From: Solen grandis
Lineage: Eukaryota > Mollusca > Bivalvia > Adapedonta > Solenidae
DNA length: 64,000 nucleotides
Direction of reading: 5' to 3'
Assembly: GCA_021229015.1 (NCBI GenBank)
Contig: CM037780.1
Location: 64,041,323 to 64,105,322 of the forward strand
Position numbers and translations under genes: made by a program. Under the pieces are notes generated by a model. It did no database searches, was not told the DNA's origin, and was given only the letters and a program-made list of their open reading frames with translations. Every line of letters starts with the position of its first letter. Position 1 is the stretch's first letter. Below are positions 23,211-35,384 of this stretch, piece after piece.

Positions 23211-24364
23211 ATAAAACGAGGAGATATGAAGTTCAAGGAAAATCGTTTTAAATTTATATGATAATCATAAAAAAGATTTTTAGTTTCTTTATTTCGAACT
23301 GAAAGATGATCTGGGTATATAGTACTGAACAAAGACAACAATGACGTCAAAAACGCCCTGAAATGAATATGCATATCGGTTTAACCAGTGAAAAAGCTGT
23401 ACAAACCTCCGACAAACAAATGCACGTGAATCTTGCTTTAAATAATTACCTTAGTTTAATAACCTCCGACAAACATTCGGGGCGTGGCTACACCTATTTT
23501 GGCGTCAAGTTAATTACTGTGTTACAAAGAAATGCCACAACCTCGCGCAGACTTACTGAACTTAGTTTGAAGTTTGAACCTTTGTGAAGGTTAAGTTCCA
23601 ATAAAGCAGATAGCATTGGCAAATGATAAATATGACATCCACGTTAAAAAGTGGGAAATAAATAATAATAAAACTATCTTAAAAACACAAAAATATGTAA
23701 AGCACAGTCAACCATAACATCATTCCTCCTTCTTATCTTTATTTTACCATTCTATATTCTTTACCTTTTGTTTCAAGAAGTATGTTGTAAACACTAAAAT
23801 AACATCCATGGTAGACATAGGGCATCACTTGGGTGTTATATAACAAAATAATGACTTTAAATATATAAGATATACCAAGCTTTTATTTTGTTTCGTCTAT
23901 TTGTGATATTTTAAATATCTTATAAATTTTTGAGTGGAATTGTGTAATTTGCATGAATTGCTGTTCTAAGATTGTTAAAATATCAAAATATCATAATGAC
24001 ATGTTATAATAATAGAGAGAAAAAGCAACTGCGCTTGATAGCATTCCTTCTAGTTTTGTCAGTGATTCACTTCATATACCTGCCAGTCATTCGGGGTCTT
24101 GAACCTAATGATATGAAGTTGGAACGGACTGTACTCTTGGTAAAGCTTCGTAGCACTTCCTGAATCAAATCGTCGTCATTTCGTATTCAAAACACTTCGG
24201 GCGCATTTTTTCCCCCCTCGAATTCAGATGCCGTCCCAAATTGATAAGAAATCGGCGTATTTCGGAGTACTTCATAGCACCCCGTAGTACTTCGTAGTAG
24301 TCATTTCGACGTAATTCGTAATAAAAAGGCAAGCCGATTTAGCAAATTATTCAGTCTGAAGGAG
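23211..24364. other. No gene seen
   Basis: AT-rich sequence with small shadow frames on both strands. Between 24130 and 24330 there are repeated 'cgtagtacttcgtag' motifs, echoed at 24750-24900 around the transposase relic. These may be subterminal repeats of that element. Confidence 0.4.
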
Positions 24365-24627
24365 TCACACCCACCACCGCCTTTTTTTTCTCTTGCACTG
24401 TAGCCGGTGCGGCTCATGTTCCAGCCGTTGCTGCTGTCCAGCCCACAGGGGCTTGAAGTAAAATGGGCGAATCATTTCGTACCTAATTGCTACCATTAGG
24501 TATGAAATGATTCGCCCCAGTTAACTTCGAGCCCCTGTGGTCCAGCGAGAGCCTTCTCCATCTTCTCTATCTCGATGAGGATGTACCACAGGATGGCAGT
24601 GATGACATCATCAGTTGTAGTTGTCAT
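24365..24627 (-). pseudogene. Harbinger-like transposase N-terminal relic, split by a MITE
   Basis: The minus strand starts with ATG at 24627 and encodes DDVITAILWYILIEIEKM, a helical acidic segment, up to ALAG at about 24541. The 98-bp MITE (24443-24540) and one copy of its 6-bp target duplication intervene. The frame then resumes with QQQRLEHEPHR and ends in KRKKRRWWV before a TGA at 24365-24367. A basic run followed by WWV is typical of the start of PIF/Harbinger nuclease proteins. The TGA is one transition from CGA, so the copy is a dead fragment. The rest of the transposase is absent. Confidence 0.45.
24443..24540. mobile_element. 98-bp hairpin MITE with TCCAGC target duplication
   Basis: Arms of about 44 bases (ccacaggggcttgaagtaaa ... 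and its near-complement ... ttaacttcgagcccctgtgg) flank a loop of about nine bases. The same six bases, tccagc, sit immediately outside on both sides (24437-24442 and 24541-24546). This is a clean insertion signature. Confidence 0.75.
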
Positions 24628-25238
24628 GTTGACACTTCAGAGATTCAGCGACTGAAAATAAAAGTGTCTTTTGTTCAAATTCGAGAGCAAATGCTGGGGG
24701 GAGATGTGAAACTCGTAGTAGCCCGGAACTACTAGCAAATCGGGACAGTGAGTGTGGTTCGTGACACTCCGTAGTGCTCTACGTTGTTCGGTAAAAATCG
24801 GAGTGAAATCGTAGTACATCGCTGTACGTTGTAGCACTTCGGGAAAAAATCGGTGTACTTCGGGAAGAGTTTTCTCGGGAAGAGCGTTTTCGTAGTGCTT
24901 CGAGAAAAACACTGTCTCCGAGTCCCGAGGCACAATGTGTGTGTGTGTGTGTGTGTTCATAAATATTTAGATTATCCGAAATAAACTTTTTTGCTACATC
25001 CGGTTTCTGACACGAGCAACAAGCGCAGTTATCAATTAACATTTCATATGAAATTGATCATTAGGAAAACCACAAATTGAAACACGTGATCATTGCCTGC
25101 GTGTAATCATGCTCATTGTGCACGTAAAATAAATACAGCATGTTGGAAGGTTAATATGAGCGCTCTGTTTTCTGCCACATACCGTGATTGTGAATTGAAC
25201 AAAAAAAAAAGAAGAAAAATTATGTACGTTACCGGGCG
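24628..25238. other. No gene seen
   Basis: Contains 'cgtagtacatcgctgtacg'-type repeats related to those at 24130-24330 and a (GT)n tract at 24936-24955. Overlapping minus-strand frames here are shadows. Confidence 0.4.
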
Positions 25239-26706
25239 ATTTGTGAAAACGAATGATAGGACTTTCTGCAAGCTGTGTTAATGCCAAATGCAGGAGATAG
25301 AAGTTTCATGTAATGACTCACCTCTGGTAGTATTTCATGTTTATGCTGAACAATTGACATTATATTCCGAAATTAATGCAAATGATAAGAACTAAGTATT
25401 AGTCTGTGACGTAACATGATGTCATATGACGTCAGGACATGACTGCAAACTTGATTTCTAGTTTAAAGGTCCTATGTTCGAATCTTACTTCAGCCACAAT
25501 ACTTCGGTTTTTAGGAATTAAGGTTAGCTGACAAAATATTCACACCTTAGTTTCAAGATGTATCATCTGTAAAGATTTGAAGAAAATATGATCATAAATG
25601 GCGGCTGTAGAGCGCGAATACCATTTTTCACTATTTTTAGCTCTGACGTCAGGTGACATCATAGGGTGCTGAAAATGCTGTTGCTCAAAAGCGCATACTT
25701 TACTGTCATAACTCTGAAATTTTCATTATTCTGAACAACTGGCACCATGTCGAAATCATTGCCCTAATATGAAAATTAAGAAGTATGCTTATGACGTCAC
25801 ATGACGTCATATGACGTCACGACTCAAAATATTGGAAGAAATTATGAAGAACTGCAAACTGTGTAAGTTTCAACTTTCTATCTCATTCTGAAGCTCTTTA
25901 ATCCTAAAATGAAATTTTCGGTCCTGTGTTCGAATCTTGTTTCAGCCACAGAACTTCGGTCTTTCGGAATATCGCTTAGCTGACAGGATATGCACACCTT
26001 AGTTTCAAGATGTACAATCTGTGAAAATTTGAAGAAAATCCGACCATAAATGGCGGCTGTAGAGCGTGAACACCATTTTTCACTATTTTTAGCTCAGACG
26101 TCACATGACATCATAGGGTGCTGAAGATGCTTTTGTTCAAAAGCGCATACTTTACTTTCATAACACTGAAATTTTCATTATTCTGAACAACTGGCATCAT
26201 GTCGAAATCATTGCCCTAATATGAAAATTAAGAAGTATGCTTATGACGTCACATGACGTCATATGACGTCCCGACTCAAAATATTTGTAGAAATTCTGCA
26301 GAACTGCAAACTGTGTAAGTTTCAACTTTCTATCTCATCCTGAAGCTCTTTAATCCTAAAATGAAATTTTCGGTCCTATGTTCGAATCTTATTTCAGCCA
26401 CAGAACTTCGGTCTTTCGGAATTTCGGTTAGCTGACAGGATATGCACACCTTTGATTCAAGATGTACCATCTGTGAAAATTTGAAGAAAATCCGACCATA
26501 AATGACGGCTGTAGAGCGCGAACACCATTTTTCACTATTTTTAGCTGTGACGTCATGTGACGTCATAGGGTGCTGAAAATCATTGAAATCAAAATTTCCT
26601 CACGTGACTAATAAGCCATAAAAATTTCATCGTCCTAGGTCCATTGCAACATATAAAAATAAGCGTTTAGTTAGGAAGAAGAAAAGAATAATAATAATAA
26701 TAATAA
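25239..26706. mobile_element. Tandem-core element E1 of ~452-bp CRE-palindrome units
   Basis: It starts with a hairpin-like end (ttgtgaaaacgaatgatagg and actttctgc). The core units contain atgacgtcacatgacgtcat near 25793 and 26243, and gtgacgtcatgtgacgtcat near 26548. It ends with ggaagaagaaaagaataata and (AAT)n. No protein is credible. It joins element E2 directly, head to tail. Confidence 0.65.
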
Positions 26707-26709
26707 CTA

Positions 26710-29487
26710 GATTTCATTCGTTGATACGAATGATAGGACTTTCTGCTACATTTGTCAAATACTTAAAAGCAAAAAAAAGTAAGAGGATATGAAATTGCAG
26801 CCTTTAACTTGCTTTTGTATGGACATAACTTAAATGAACTTTGAAAAATAAACCGTTTAACTTGGAGGAAATGGCAAAAGTAACTGAAAATCATTTTTTT
26901 ATATCGATTTATTTAACTTGGACTATTTTTATAATCTATGTTTCAAATCAAATTTATTTAAAACGCTTACAATTCGAATTCCATCCTGTAATAATGGCTG
27001 TAGACCACGTACAAGAGTGTGTAGACAACGTCAAGTTTGATGTCACATGACATTATAGGCATAAGAAAATCAATGAAATGAAATATTAAGTATCTTAAAT
27101 ATATCAAGTAATTTTTTCATGCTCCTTGCAACTTTGCAACATATAGAAATTAACGCGTAGATATATTAACATTCTTTTTGACCTTATGACGTCAAATAAC
27201 GTTAATCCTCACAGAATATAAATAAGTCTTAAAGACTAATATTCAGTCCAAATATCAACTTTCTAAATCATCTCGAAGCGATTTTATATGTTTTTGAAAT
27301 TTGACGTCAATGTTTCGAAACTTGGATTCGCCATAGAACCATTGCCTTTTCGTCTTTTCGAATTCGTAAAACAGGACCCGGGATACACAACTAGAGCGTT
27401 ACATATACATTCTTTGAAATTCGCTGAAAATTGGTCCAAAAATAATGACTGTACACCGCGTAAAACCTTTTTGTCCTGACGTCAAATCTGATGTTATATA
27501 ACGTCAAATTAATATGAATTACATTGCATTCTAAAGCATTTCTAAAGTATATACCATAAGATTTCATGGTCCTGTTAACAACATATTAAATTTACGCGTA
27601 TATATCAGAAATAATTTTTGACCTTATGACGTCATATGACGTCAAATGACGTTTATCTTCATAGAATATAAAGCACTCTTGGAGACTTATTTACTTTCCA
27701 AATATTAGATTTCTAACTCATCTGGAAACGATTTTATATGTATTTAAAATTTGACGTCAATAGTTCGAAATTGGATCCGCCATAAAACCTTTGCATTTTT
27801 GAATTTGGAAGAACGGACACCTAATATACACTTTCTGTGAAATTTTGATGAAAATCGGTTCATAAACAATGGCTGTAGACCGCGAACAAACTTTTGTAGC
27901 ATATGGCAAGTGTAACGTCATATGACGTCATAGGCATATGAAAACTGTAGAATTAAAAATATGAACGTTTGAAGCAAAATGTCATATAATTTCCATTTCC
28001 ATGGACCATTTTAACATATAGAAATTTTCTTGTAAATATTAGAAATAGATTTTCATGTAATGACGTCATCTGACGTCACATGACGTTCATTTTCACAAAA
28101 TCGTTTAGTCATCCATAAACCTACATAATGTTCAAATATCAACTTTCTATCTCATATGGGACCGATTTTATAAGCATTTGAAAATTAACGACCTCGGTTC
28201 GAATCTTGGATTCTCCATAGAACCATGGTCTTTTAGAATATTGAAAAACGGATAGCTGGATTCACAACTAGATCTTAATATAAAACATTCTGTGAAAATT
28301 TGATGAACATCAGTTCATAAGTAATTGCTGTAGACCGCGTACAAACTTTTGTAGAATATGTCAAGTGTGACGTCATATGACGTCATATGCCTATAGAAAA
28401 TATTGAAATAGAAATTATATAGTGTGAAACATATGCCATTAAATTTTATGCTCTTCGACCATTTCAACATATAGAAATAATCTTGTTAATGTTAGTAATA
28501 TATTTTCATATAATGACGTCACGTGACGTCATATGATGCAAATTTTCAAAATATTTTTAAGACTCCGAGAGACCTACATACTGACCAAATATCAACTTTC
28601 TATCTCAAATAGAACTGATTTTATAAGCATTTGAAAATTTACGACCTTGGTTCGAATCATGGATTCGCTATAGAACCTTGGCAATTTCGAATTTTGAGAA
28701 ACGGACACGGGGATGCACAACTAGAACTTAATATACACATTCTGTGAAAATTTGATGAAAATAGGTTCATCAATAATGGCTTTGGACCGCGTACAAACTT
28801 CTGTAGCTTATTTCACGTGTGACGTCATATGACGTCATAAAGATATGAAAATTATAGAAATCAAAATTTCAGCGTTTGAAGCATGTGTTATTAAATTTTC
28901 ATTGCCCTTCGACAATTTCAACATATAGAAATATTCTTGTTAATATTAGAAATACATTATCATATAATGACGTCACGTGACGTCATATGACATTTATTTT
29001 CACAAAATGTTTTAAACTTCTAGAGACTTATATACTGATTAAATATCAACTCTCTATCTTAAATAGGACAGATTTTATAAGCATTTAAAATTTTACGACC
29101 TTGGTTCGAATCTTGGATTCGCTATAGAACCATGGACTTTTCGAATTTTGGAAAACGGACACCGGGATGCACAACTAGAACTTAATATACACAATCTGTG
29201 AAAATTTGATGAAAATCGGTTCATAAACAATGGCTGTAGACCGCGTACAAATTTTTGTAGCATATTTCAAATGTGACGTCATATGACGTCATAGGCATAT
29301 GAAAATCATAGAAATTAAAATTTCCTCGCGTGACTAATTAGTCATAAAAATTTCATCGTCCTAGGAGTATTGCAGCATAGAAAAATAAGCCTTTAGTTAG
29401 GAAGAAAAAAAGAATAATAATAATAATAATAAAAAAACAGTACAAACCCAATAGGACTTTCTGCCGAAAGGGCAGAAAGTCCTAACT
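26710..29487. mobile_element. Tandem-core element E2, more diverged units, with 3' terminal stem-loop
   Basis: The 5' palindrome attcgttgatacgaat (26716-26731) precedes ataggactttctgct. The core has gacgtcatatgacgtcata clusters near 27907, 28368, 28820 and 29273, a period of about 452-461 bases. The 3' end is (AAT)n, then the stem-loop aggactttctgcc/ggcagaaagtcct (29453-29465 with 29471-29483). Confidence 0.65.
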
Positions 29488-29489
29488 AC

Positions 29490-31590
29490 ATGTCATTCGT
29501 GAAAACGAATGATAGGACTTTCTGCAAGCTGTGTTAATGCAAAAAGCAGGAGATAGAAGTTTCATGTAATGACTCACCTCTGGTAGTATTTCATGTTCAT
29601 GCTGAACAATTGACATTATATTCCGAAATTAGTGCAAATGATAAGAACTAAGTATTAGTCTGTGACGTCACATGACGTCATATGATATCATAACTCTAAA
29701 CATATGTAGAAATTCTGCAGAACTGCAAACTGTTTAAGTTTCAACTTTCTATCTCATCCTGAAGCTCTCTAATCCTAAAATGAAATTTTCGGTCCTATGT
29801 TCGAATCTTATTTCAGCCACAGAACTTCGGTCTTTCGGAATTTCGGTTAGCTGACAGGATATGCACACCTTTGATTCAAGATGTACCATCTGTGAAAATT
29901 TGAAGAAAATCCGACCATAAATAGCGGCTGTAGAGCGTGAACACCATTTTCACTATATTTAGCTCTGACGTCACATGACGTCATAGTGTGCTAAAGATGC
30001 TTTTGTTCAAAAGGGCATATTTTACTGTCATAACTCTGAAATTTTCGTTATTCTGAACAACTGGCATCATGTCAAAATCATTGCCCAAAAATGAAAAATA
30101 AGAAGTATGCTTATGACGTCACAAGACGTCATATGACGTCAAGACTCAAGATATATGTAGAAATTCTGCAGAACTGTAAACTGTGTAAGTTTCAACTTTC
30201 TATCTCATCCTGAAGCTCTTTAATCCTAAAATGAAATTATCGGTCCTATGTTCGAATCTTATTTCAACCACAGAACTTCGGTCTTTGGGAATTTCGGTTA
30301 GTTGACAGGATATGCACACCTGAGTTTCAAAATGTACCATCTGTGAAAATTTGAAGAAAATCCGACCATAAATGACGGCTGTAGAGCGTAAACACCATTT
30401 TTCACTATTTTTTGCTGTGACGTCATGTGACGTCATAGGGTGCTGAAGATGCTTTTGTTCAAAAGCACATACTTTCCTTTCATAACTCTGAAATTTTCAT
30501 TATTCTGAACAACTGGCATCATGTCGAAATCATTGCCCAAAAATGAAAATTAAGAAGTATGCTTATGACGTCACATGACTTCATATGACGTCACGACTCA
30601 AAATTTTTGTAGAAATTCTGCAGAACTGCAAACTGTGTAAGTTTCAACTTTCCATCTCATCCTGAAGCTCTTTTATCCTAAAATGAAATTTTCGGTCCTA
30701 TGTTCGAATCTTATTTCAGCCACAGAACTTCGGTCTTTCGGAATTTCGGTTAGCTGACAGGATATGCACACCTTTCATTCAAGATGTACCATCTGTGAAA
30801 ATTTGAAGAAAATCCGACCATAAATGACGGCTGTAGAGCGCGAACACCTTTTTTCACTATTTTTAGCTGTGACGTCACATGACATCATAGGGTGCTGAAG
30901 ATGCTTTTGTTCAAAAGCGCATACTTTCCTTTCATAACTCTGAAATTTTCATTATTCTGAACAACTGGCATCATGTCGAAATCATTGCCCTAAAATGAAA
31001 ATTAAGAAGTATGCTTATGACGTCACATGACGTCATATGACGTCACGCCTCAAAATATTTGTAGAAATTCTGCAGAACTGCAAACTGTGTAAGTTTCAAC
31101 TTTCTATCTCATCCTGAAGCTCTTTTATCTTAAAATGAAATTTTCGGTCCTATGTTCGAATCTTATTTCAGCCACAGAACTTCGGTCTTTCGGAATTTCG
31201 GTTAGCTGACAGGATATGCACACCTTTGATTCAAGATGTACCATCTGTAAAAATTTGAAGAAAATCCGACCATAAATGACGGATGTAGAGCGCGAACACC
31301 ATTTTTCACTATTTTAGCTGTGACGTCATGTGACGTCATAGGGTGCTGAAAATCATTGAAATCAAAATTTCCTCACGTGACTAATAAGCCATAAAAATTT
31401 CATCGTCCTAGGACTATTGCAACATATAAAAAATAAGCGTTTAGTTAGGAAGAAGAAAAGAATAATAATAATAATAATAATAATAATAAACATAACAAAC
31501 CCAATAGGACTTTCTGCTTTAGGCAGAAAGTCCTAATAATAAACAGTACAAACCCAATAGGACTTTCTGCTTTAGGCAGAAAGTCCTAAT
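29490..31590. mobile_element. Tandem-core element E3 with duplicated 3' stem-loop
   Basis: The 5' palindrome attcgtgaaaacgaat is at 29495-29510. Units with triple CRE clusters lie near 29662, 30113, 30566 and 31017 (period about 452). The 3' (AAT)n is followed by two copies of the stem-loop aggactttctgc/gcagaaagtcct, at 31506-31534 and 31559-31587, as if the last ~53 bases were duplicated. Confidence 0.7.
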
Positions 31591-32149
31591 AAAAGCTCCA
31601 CGTTCTCGAATGTATTGGTCAAAATACGATTTCAAACGAAGCTTGCTTAGATTTAAATTGCAATTTATACAATTACAATTTAACACAATTTTCTTTTTAA
31701 AAATGCATTGCATAAATTTCTACCACTAATTTTGAGAAGTAACCAAATAATGATAACCAAAGTGGCAAAAATTATCATTGGTTAGTATACTTAATTGCGA
31801 AACGATTTAAAGTTTTTAACATCTGAATATAAAATATTCCAGCTGAATGGCATTGAGATAATTGTGAATGTATCTTATTTCGGCATACCGTCGGTTTAGA
31901 CTGTCGGCGTAAACCGAAATTTTTAGTAGCTGCAATGCAAACTCATTAGCTTATGCTAATCTTTATCAAAATCAGCTTCGGTTATTTATTTCGTATTGGC
32001 TCAGGCCCAGATTCATTGGGTGGGGGTGGGGTTTGGGGGTTGGGGTGGCTTTGGGGTCTCAAGTCTCCAGTAGGAAGATAAATATATGTTTAGTTGAAAT
32101 AAGAGGAATATTGTCAGCCATTGTGAGTATGTCACCTCGTGATGAAGTG
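31591..32149. other. No gene seen; G-rich tract
   Basis: Short shadow frames only. The notable feature is the guanine-run cluster at 32018-32056. Confidence 0.45.
32018..32056 (+). other. Potential G-quadruplex-forming tract
   Basis: Runs of three to five G separated by one to three T (gggtgggggtggggtttggg and onward) fit the G3+N1-7 pattern at least four times. Confidence 0.6.
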
Positions 32150-32310
32150 TGCCGTAAAATCCAGTGGTAATATAGCTGACTGCGGATCCGAAGATTGTGG
32201 ATTTGAGCCTCGTTGAGGACAAGGACTTTTCACGACATTCCCAGGCGCGAAATGCTGATCCAACCCAGGAATCGTCGAAATGAAGTAGTATAAGGACTCC
32301 AGTCGACGTT
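32150..32310 (+). mobile_element. tRNA-derived SINE
   Basis: Contains aaaatccagtggtaatatag (A-box-like), gattgtggatttgagcctcg (B-box-like, diverged) and the family tail 'aaggacttttcacgacattc'. Same family as 22558 and 22970. Confidence 0.55.
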
Positions 32311-32899
32311 AAATAAACAGGTTTAAACTAAACCTCGCGATGGATTCCGGAATGATCGACGTTGTTGTTATGGTCATGTCAAGTCAACGTGATCTGATAT
32401 TTTGTTGTTGTTGTTGTTGTTTAATATCCGGGCTTGGGATTAGTTTTGAAGACTAATCTAATTACTTGTTACTTTTCTGTCTCTGATTCTCATATCAATA
32501 TATCAATTACTTGTTCAAAACCTAATTATATGTTATGACAATCTTCCTTTTAATTAGCTCTGTGTCTATGTAATTGTTTAATACCAGTTTTCGATCTGTC
32601 GGTCTGGAAAGCCATTATGAAAATTCGCTATTGTCGCTTCCATATATTTACATATAAATAAGGAAGTTATCCCGTTACAATTAAAATATCTAGGAGTGGT
32701 TTGTCCAGTGTCAAGGTTATGTAACCGGATGTGACAAATCTTGGTCTCATTGCAGTATCTCAAGTGATATACCACACTCAGTTAAAGAGTAGATAGGTGA
32801 TGTAGTGACACACCTAATAACAGTGTCAAGACAGGTCATACATGCCTCAAGCAGTTAAACCTTCCAATCATCTTGTTTGCTTGTTAATTAGGTTAAAAG

Positions 32900-33085
32900 T
32901 CACACCGACATTACTTTAGTCATTAGGAGACGATGTCTACTTCATACAGATACGGTATAGTGTGCTACACTGTAGTATCACGCGGTAGACATGTGGCATG
33001 ATACCATACCCATATCATCCTAACATCGGGCCAACAGTCCTGGAACTACCATTGTATGCTGAACGCCATGCAAATGAACAACCCG
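32900..33085 (-). mobile_element. SINE fragment (same family as 13205)
   Basis: Plus-strand landmarks are cattaggagacgatgtctac, gtagacatgtggcatgatac and ccaacagtcctggaactacc. The tRNA-like head is missing. Confidence 0.6.
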
Positions 33086-34885
33086 GTATTTTGCCGATAC
33101 TCGTATTCTATGCAGTTTCGTTGCTGCCGCCATTGCTTACATCTAAATTAATCAAAGCTTGAAACCGATGACATCAAACAACTCCAAATATAGTTTGAGG
33201 CCAAATAATACTAAACGACTTGAGAAGCGTCAGAGCATTTGAAATATTCTAAAAGATTAAAATACGATTTTGCCCTCGTATCTCCACATTTCTCAATTTA
33301 AGAAAACAACAATAAATGTCACATGATCCCATTCGACAAAAAATAAACTACTGGTTGCAGGATACTGCGAACATTATTACTGCATATACTTTATATAAGC
33401 GCCTAGCCTAATATGCCATAAGTCTTCGACAATTTAATCAAAAGCCGCATTTGCAGTTTGTCAACAAGTCCAAGCCGGTTGATTTCATCGAAAGGAGACA
33501 TCGTTATATATAACCCCAAATTATCATATGATCTTAACTAATATTACAAGGCTCGTATCGTGACACGTATTGAAATACGCCCAAAAAAAAAAAAAAAAGG
33601 CTAAGTATTGCAATATATCGTGGTACACTTAAGCGTATCGTGACAGCATGAATTATGCAGTCTGATTTAATAAAAATAATAGCTAGACTATAATACCTTA
33701 AGTAAATTTGATTATGGCAGATGCTGCACAATTAGGTCATAAGTTAAGAAAATATGCTATCAGGAATTATTAATTAAACCTGCAGCGAACAGTCCACGGT
33801 CAAGTTAGGATATTTTGGATTATAAGATCAAGGGTGATAACTCTAGGTGCAGCGAGATAAGGCCATTTCGGTCGTCCTATCCTGGTGGAGTAGTGAAGAT
33901 TTGTATAAGATACCGTTATTGTACCAAACTAAGATACGTGAACAAGTTAGACATTATTCCATAGGACGGAAGCCCTCGCCATTTTGGTTTTACTATATTG
34001 GTTTTTGTGACAGTGAAAATGATGAAAAATGAAAGTATAAAAGAAGAAAAGTGCACACAAAGAACATAGCAAAGGCATTTGACAACCAAATAAGTGTTAA
34101 CAGTAACCTTAACCAAAATTGGCAAGTTAAATTTAAGAAATAGCAATAGCCATATTACAACTGTATGTATACCTAGCTATAAATTGTACAATTGCAGAAA
34201 CCGCAGAGAGATAGTATTTGCACAGGGCAGGTTGAAGTTGACAGACAAAAAGGACCATACCTCCATAAAGATTTGTTGGATTGAAAGCTGAACTATACTT
34301 GTCCTGTTTTTATACACTTATAAAGTCAAATATGATTTAAAAAACATTAAGTCCTTAATTTATTAATCATTTCACATCGCGGGAATCGCTCAGTAATTGT
34401 CCTTCACCAGAAACAATCACCCATCTGTAAAGCGTATTGATGAACTGTGACAGAAATAACCTGCAAATAATGGGTTGATGGTTATTTATCAAATAATGAA
34501 CAAGGTTTGATAAAAAGGCACGTTTTTATCTGTGTTAATTGGCAATATTTCTTTCGAGTAAAAAGGGAGTAAATGTATTTTTAAATGTCTACTCATATAG
34601 GCAATTCGATATTTGAACGCCCTGGGATTTAAACTCGGATTTTGATAATCAATTGTATTTGCAGCGGAGAGATAAAATGGCATGGAGAAAAGCCTTCATT
34701 CAATTCATGAAATCAACATCAACGTGCTCAAGCGGGTTTAGGTCTCTAGCCCTAGTAAGCTAGAGTAGGGTTGCCATGGCTACATTTCAATATACTCTTT
34801 GTATTTAGTGTTTTGATTACACGGTATCTTTGCTGTCCCTATGTCCTTTACCTTTGAAACACTGTTCACATTTGGTTGCTAAGAG
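33086..34885. other. No gene seen
   Basis: AT-rich sequence with a short repeat pair near 33552-33650 (cgtatcgtgacacgtattga and aagcgtatcgtgacagcatg) around an A run at 33583-33598. Plus- and minus-strand frames of 60-76 codons overlap and look like chance. Confidence 0.4.
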
Positions 34886-35130
34886 GTCAATGTGCTTAAT
34901 TGTAAAGCCGAGACGTTAGGGTTCGATCCCAAACGGGGTCGGGTACGGTATCCGTGATAAATGACCTATACATTCTTCAGATGGTCATTCATCTTCAACT
35001 GTTTTATGCAGGAAGGTTGTCAGTTACTCAGGTACTTGTTAACCTTTCAGTACTGTCAGGATCCCTGGAAAGAGTTGTTAGATTAAATGACCGTCTGTTA
35101 GCCATTAAAATGGCGTTAACAATTCAAATC
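34886..35130 (+). mobile_element. tRNA-derived SINE (family also at 44190 and 45565)
   Basis: The B-box-like gttagggttcgatcccaaac is followed by the family body: gtgataaatgacctatacat, gatggtcattcatcttcaac, ggaaagagttgttagattaa and taaaatggcgttaa. Confidence 0.6.
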
Positions 35131-35183
35131 AAATTCAAATTAATAAATGTGGGAAATGAAAATGGAAAGAATGTTGGAATTAT

Positions 35184-35285
35184 TGTCACATACATTCAGG
35201 TGGGTGAAGATTAATTTCAAAAGGAACGATAATTGTTGTCACATACATTCAGGTGGGTAAAGATTAATTTCAAAAGGAAGATAAT
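35184..35285. repeat. Direct duplication of ~52 bp
   Basis: tgtcacatacattcaggtgg ... agattaatttcaaaaggaa occurs twice back to back with one substitution. Confidence 0.75.
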
Positions 35286-35384
35286 TGTTGCAACATTGGA
35301 AAGTCCACACATAATGGAAAAATCACGAAAACGTTCAGTTGCTGTAATTTTATTTCAACCTGCTTAACAGAACTAGAAATACAT

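Noticed and set aside
26330..26566. Minus-strand 78-codon frame nearly identical to another at 30200-30436, suggesting a repeated gene
   Set aside because: Both lie at the same place in the ~452-bp repeat unit. The equivalent frame in the unit near 30660-30890 has stops, so similarity reflects repeat copying and not selection on protein.
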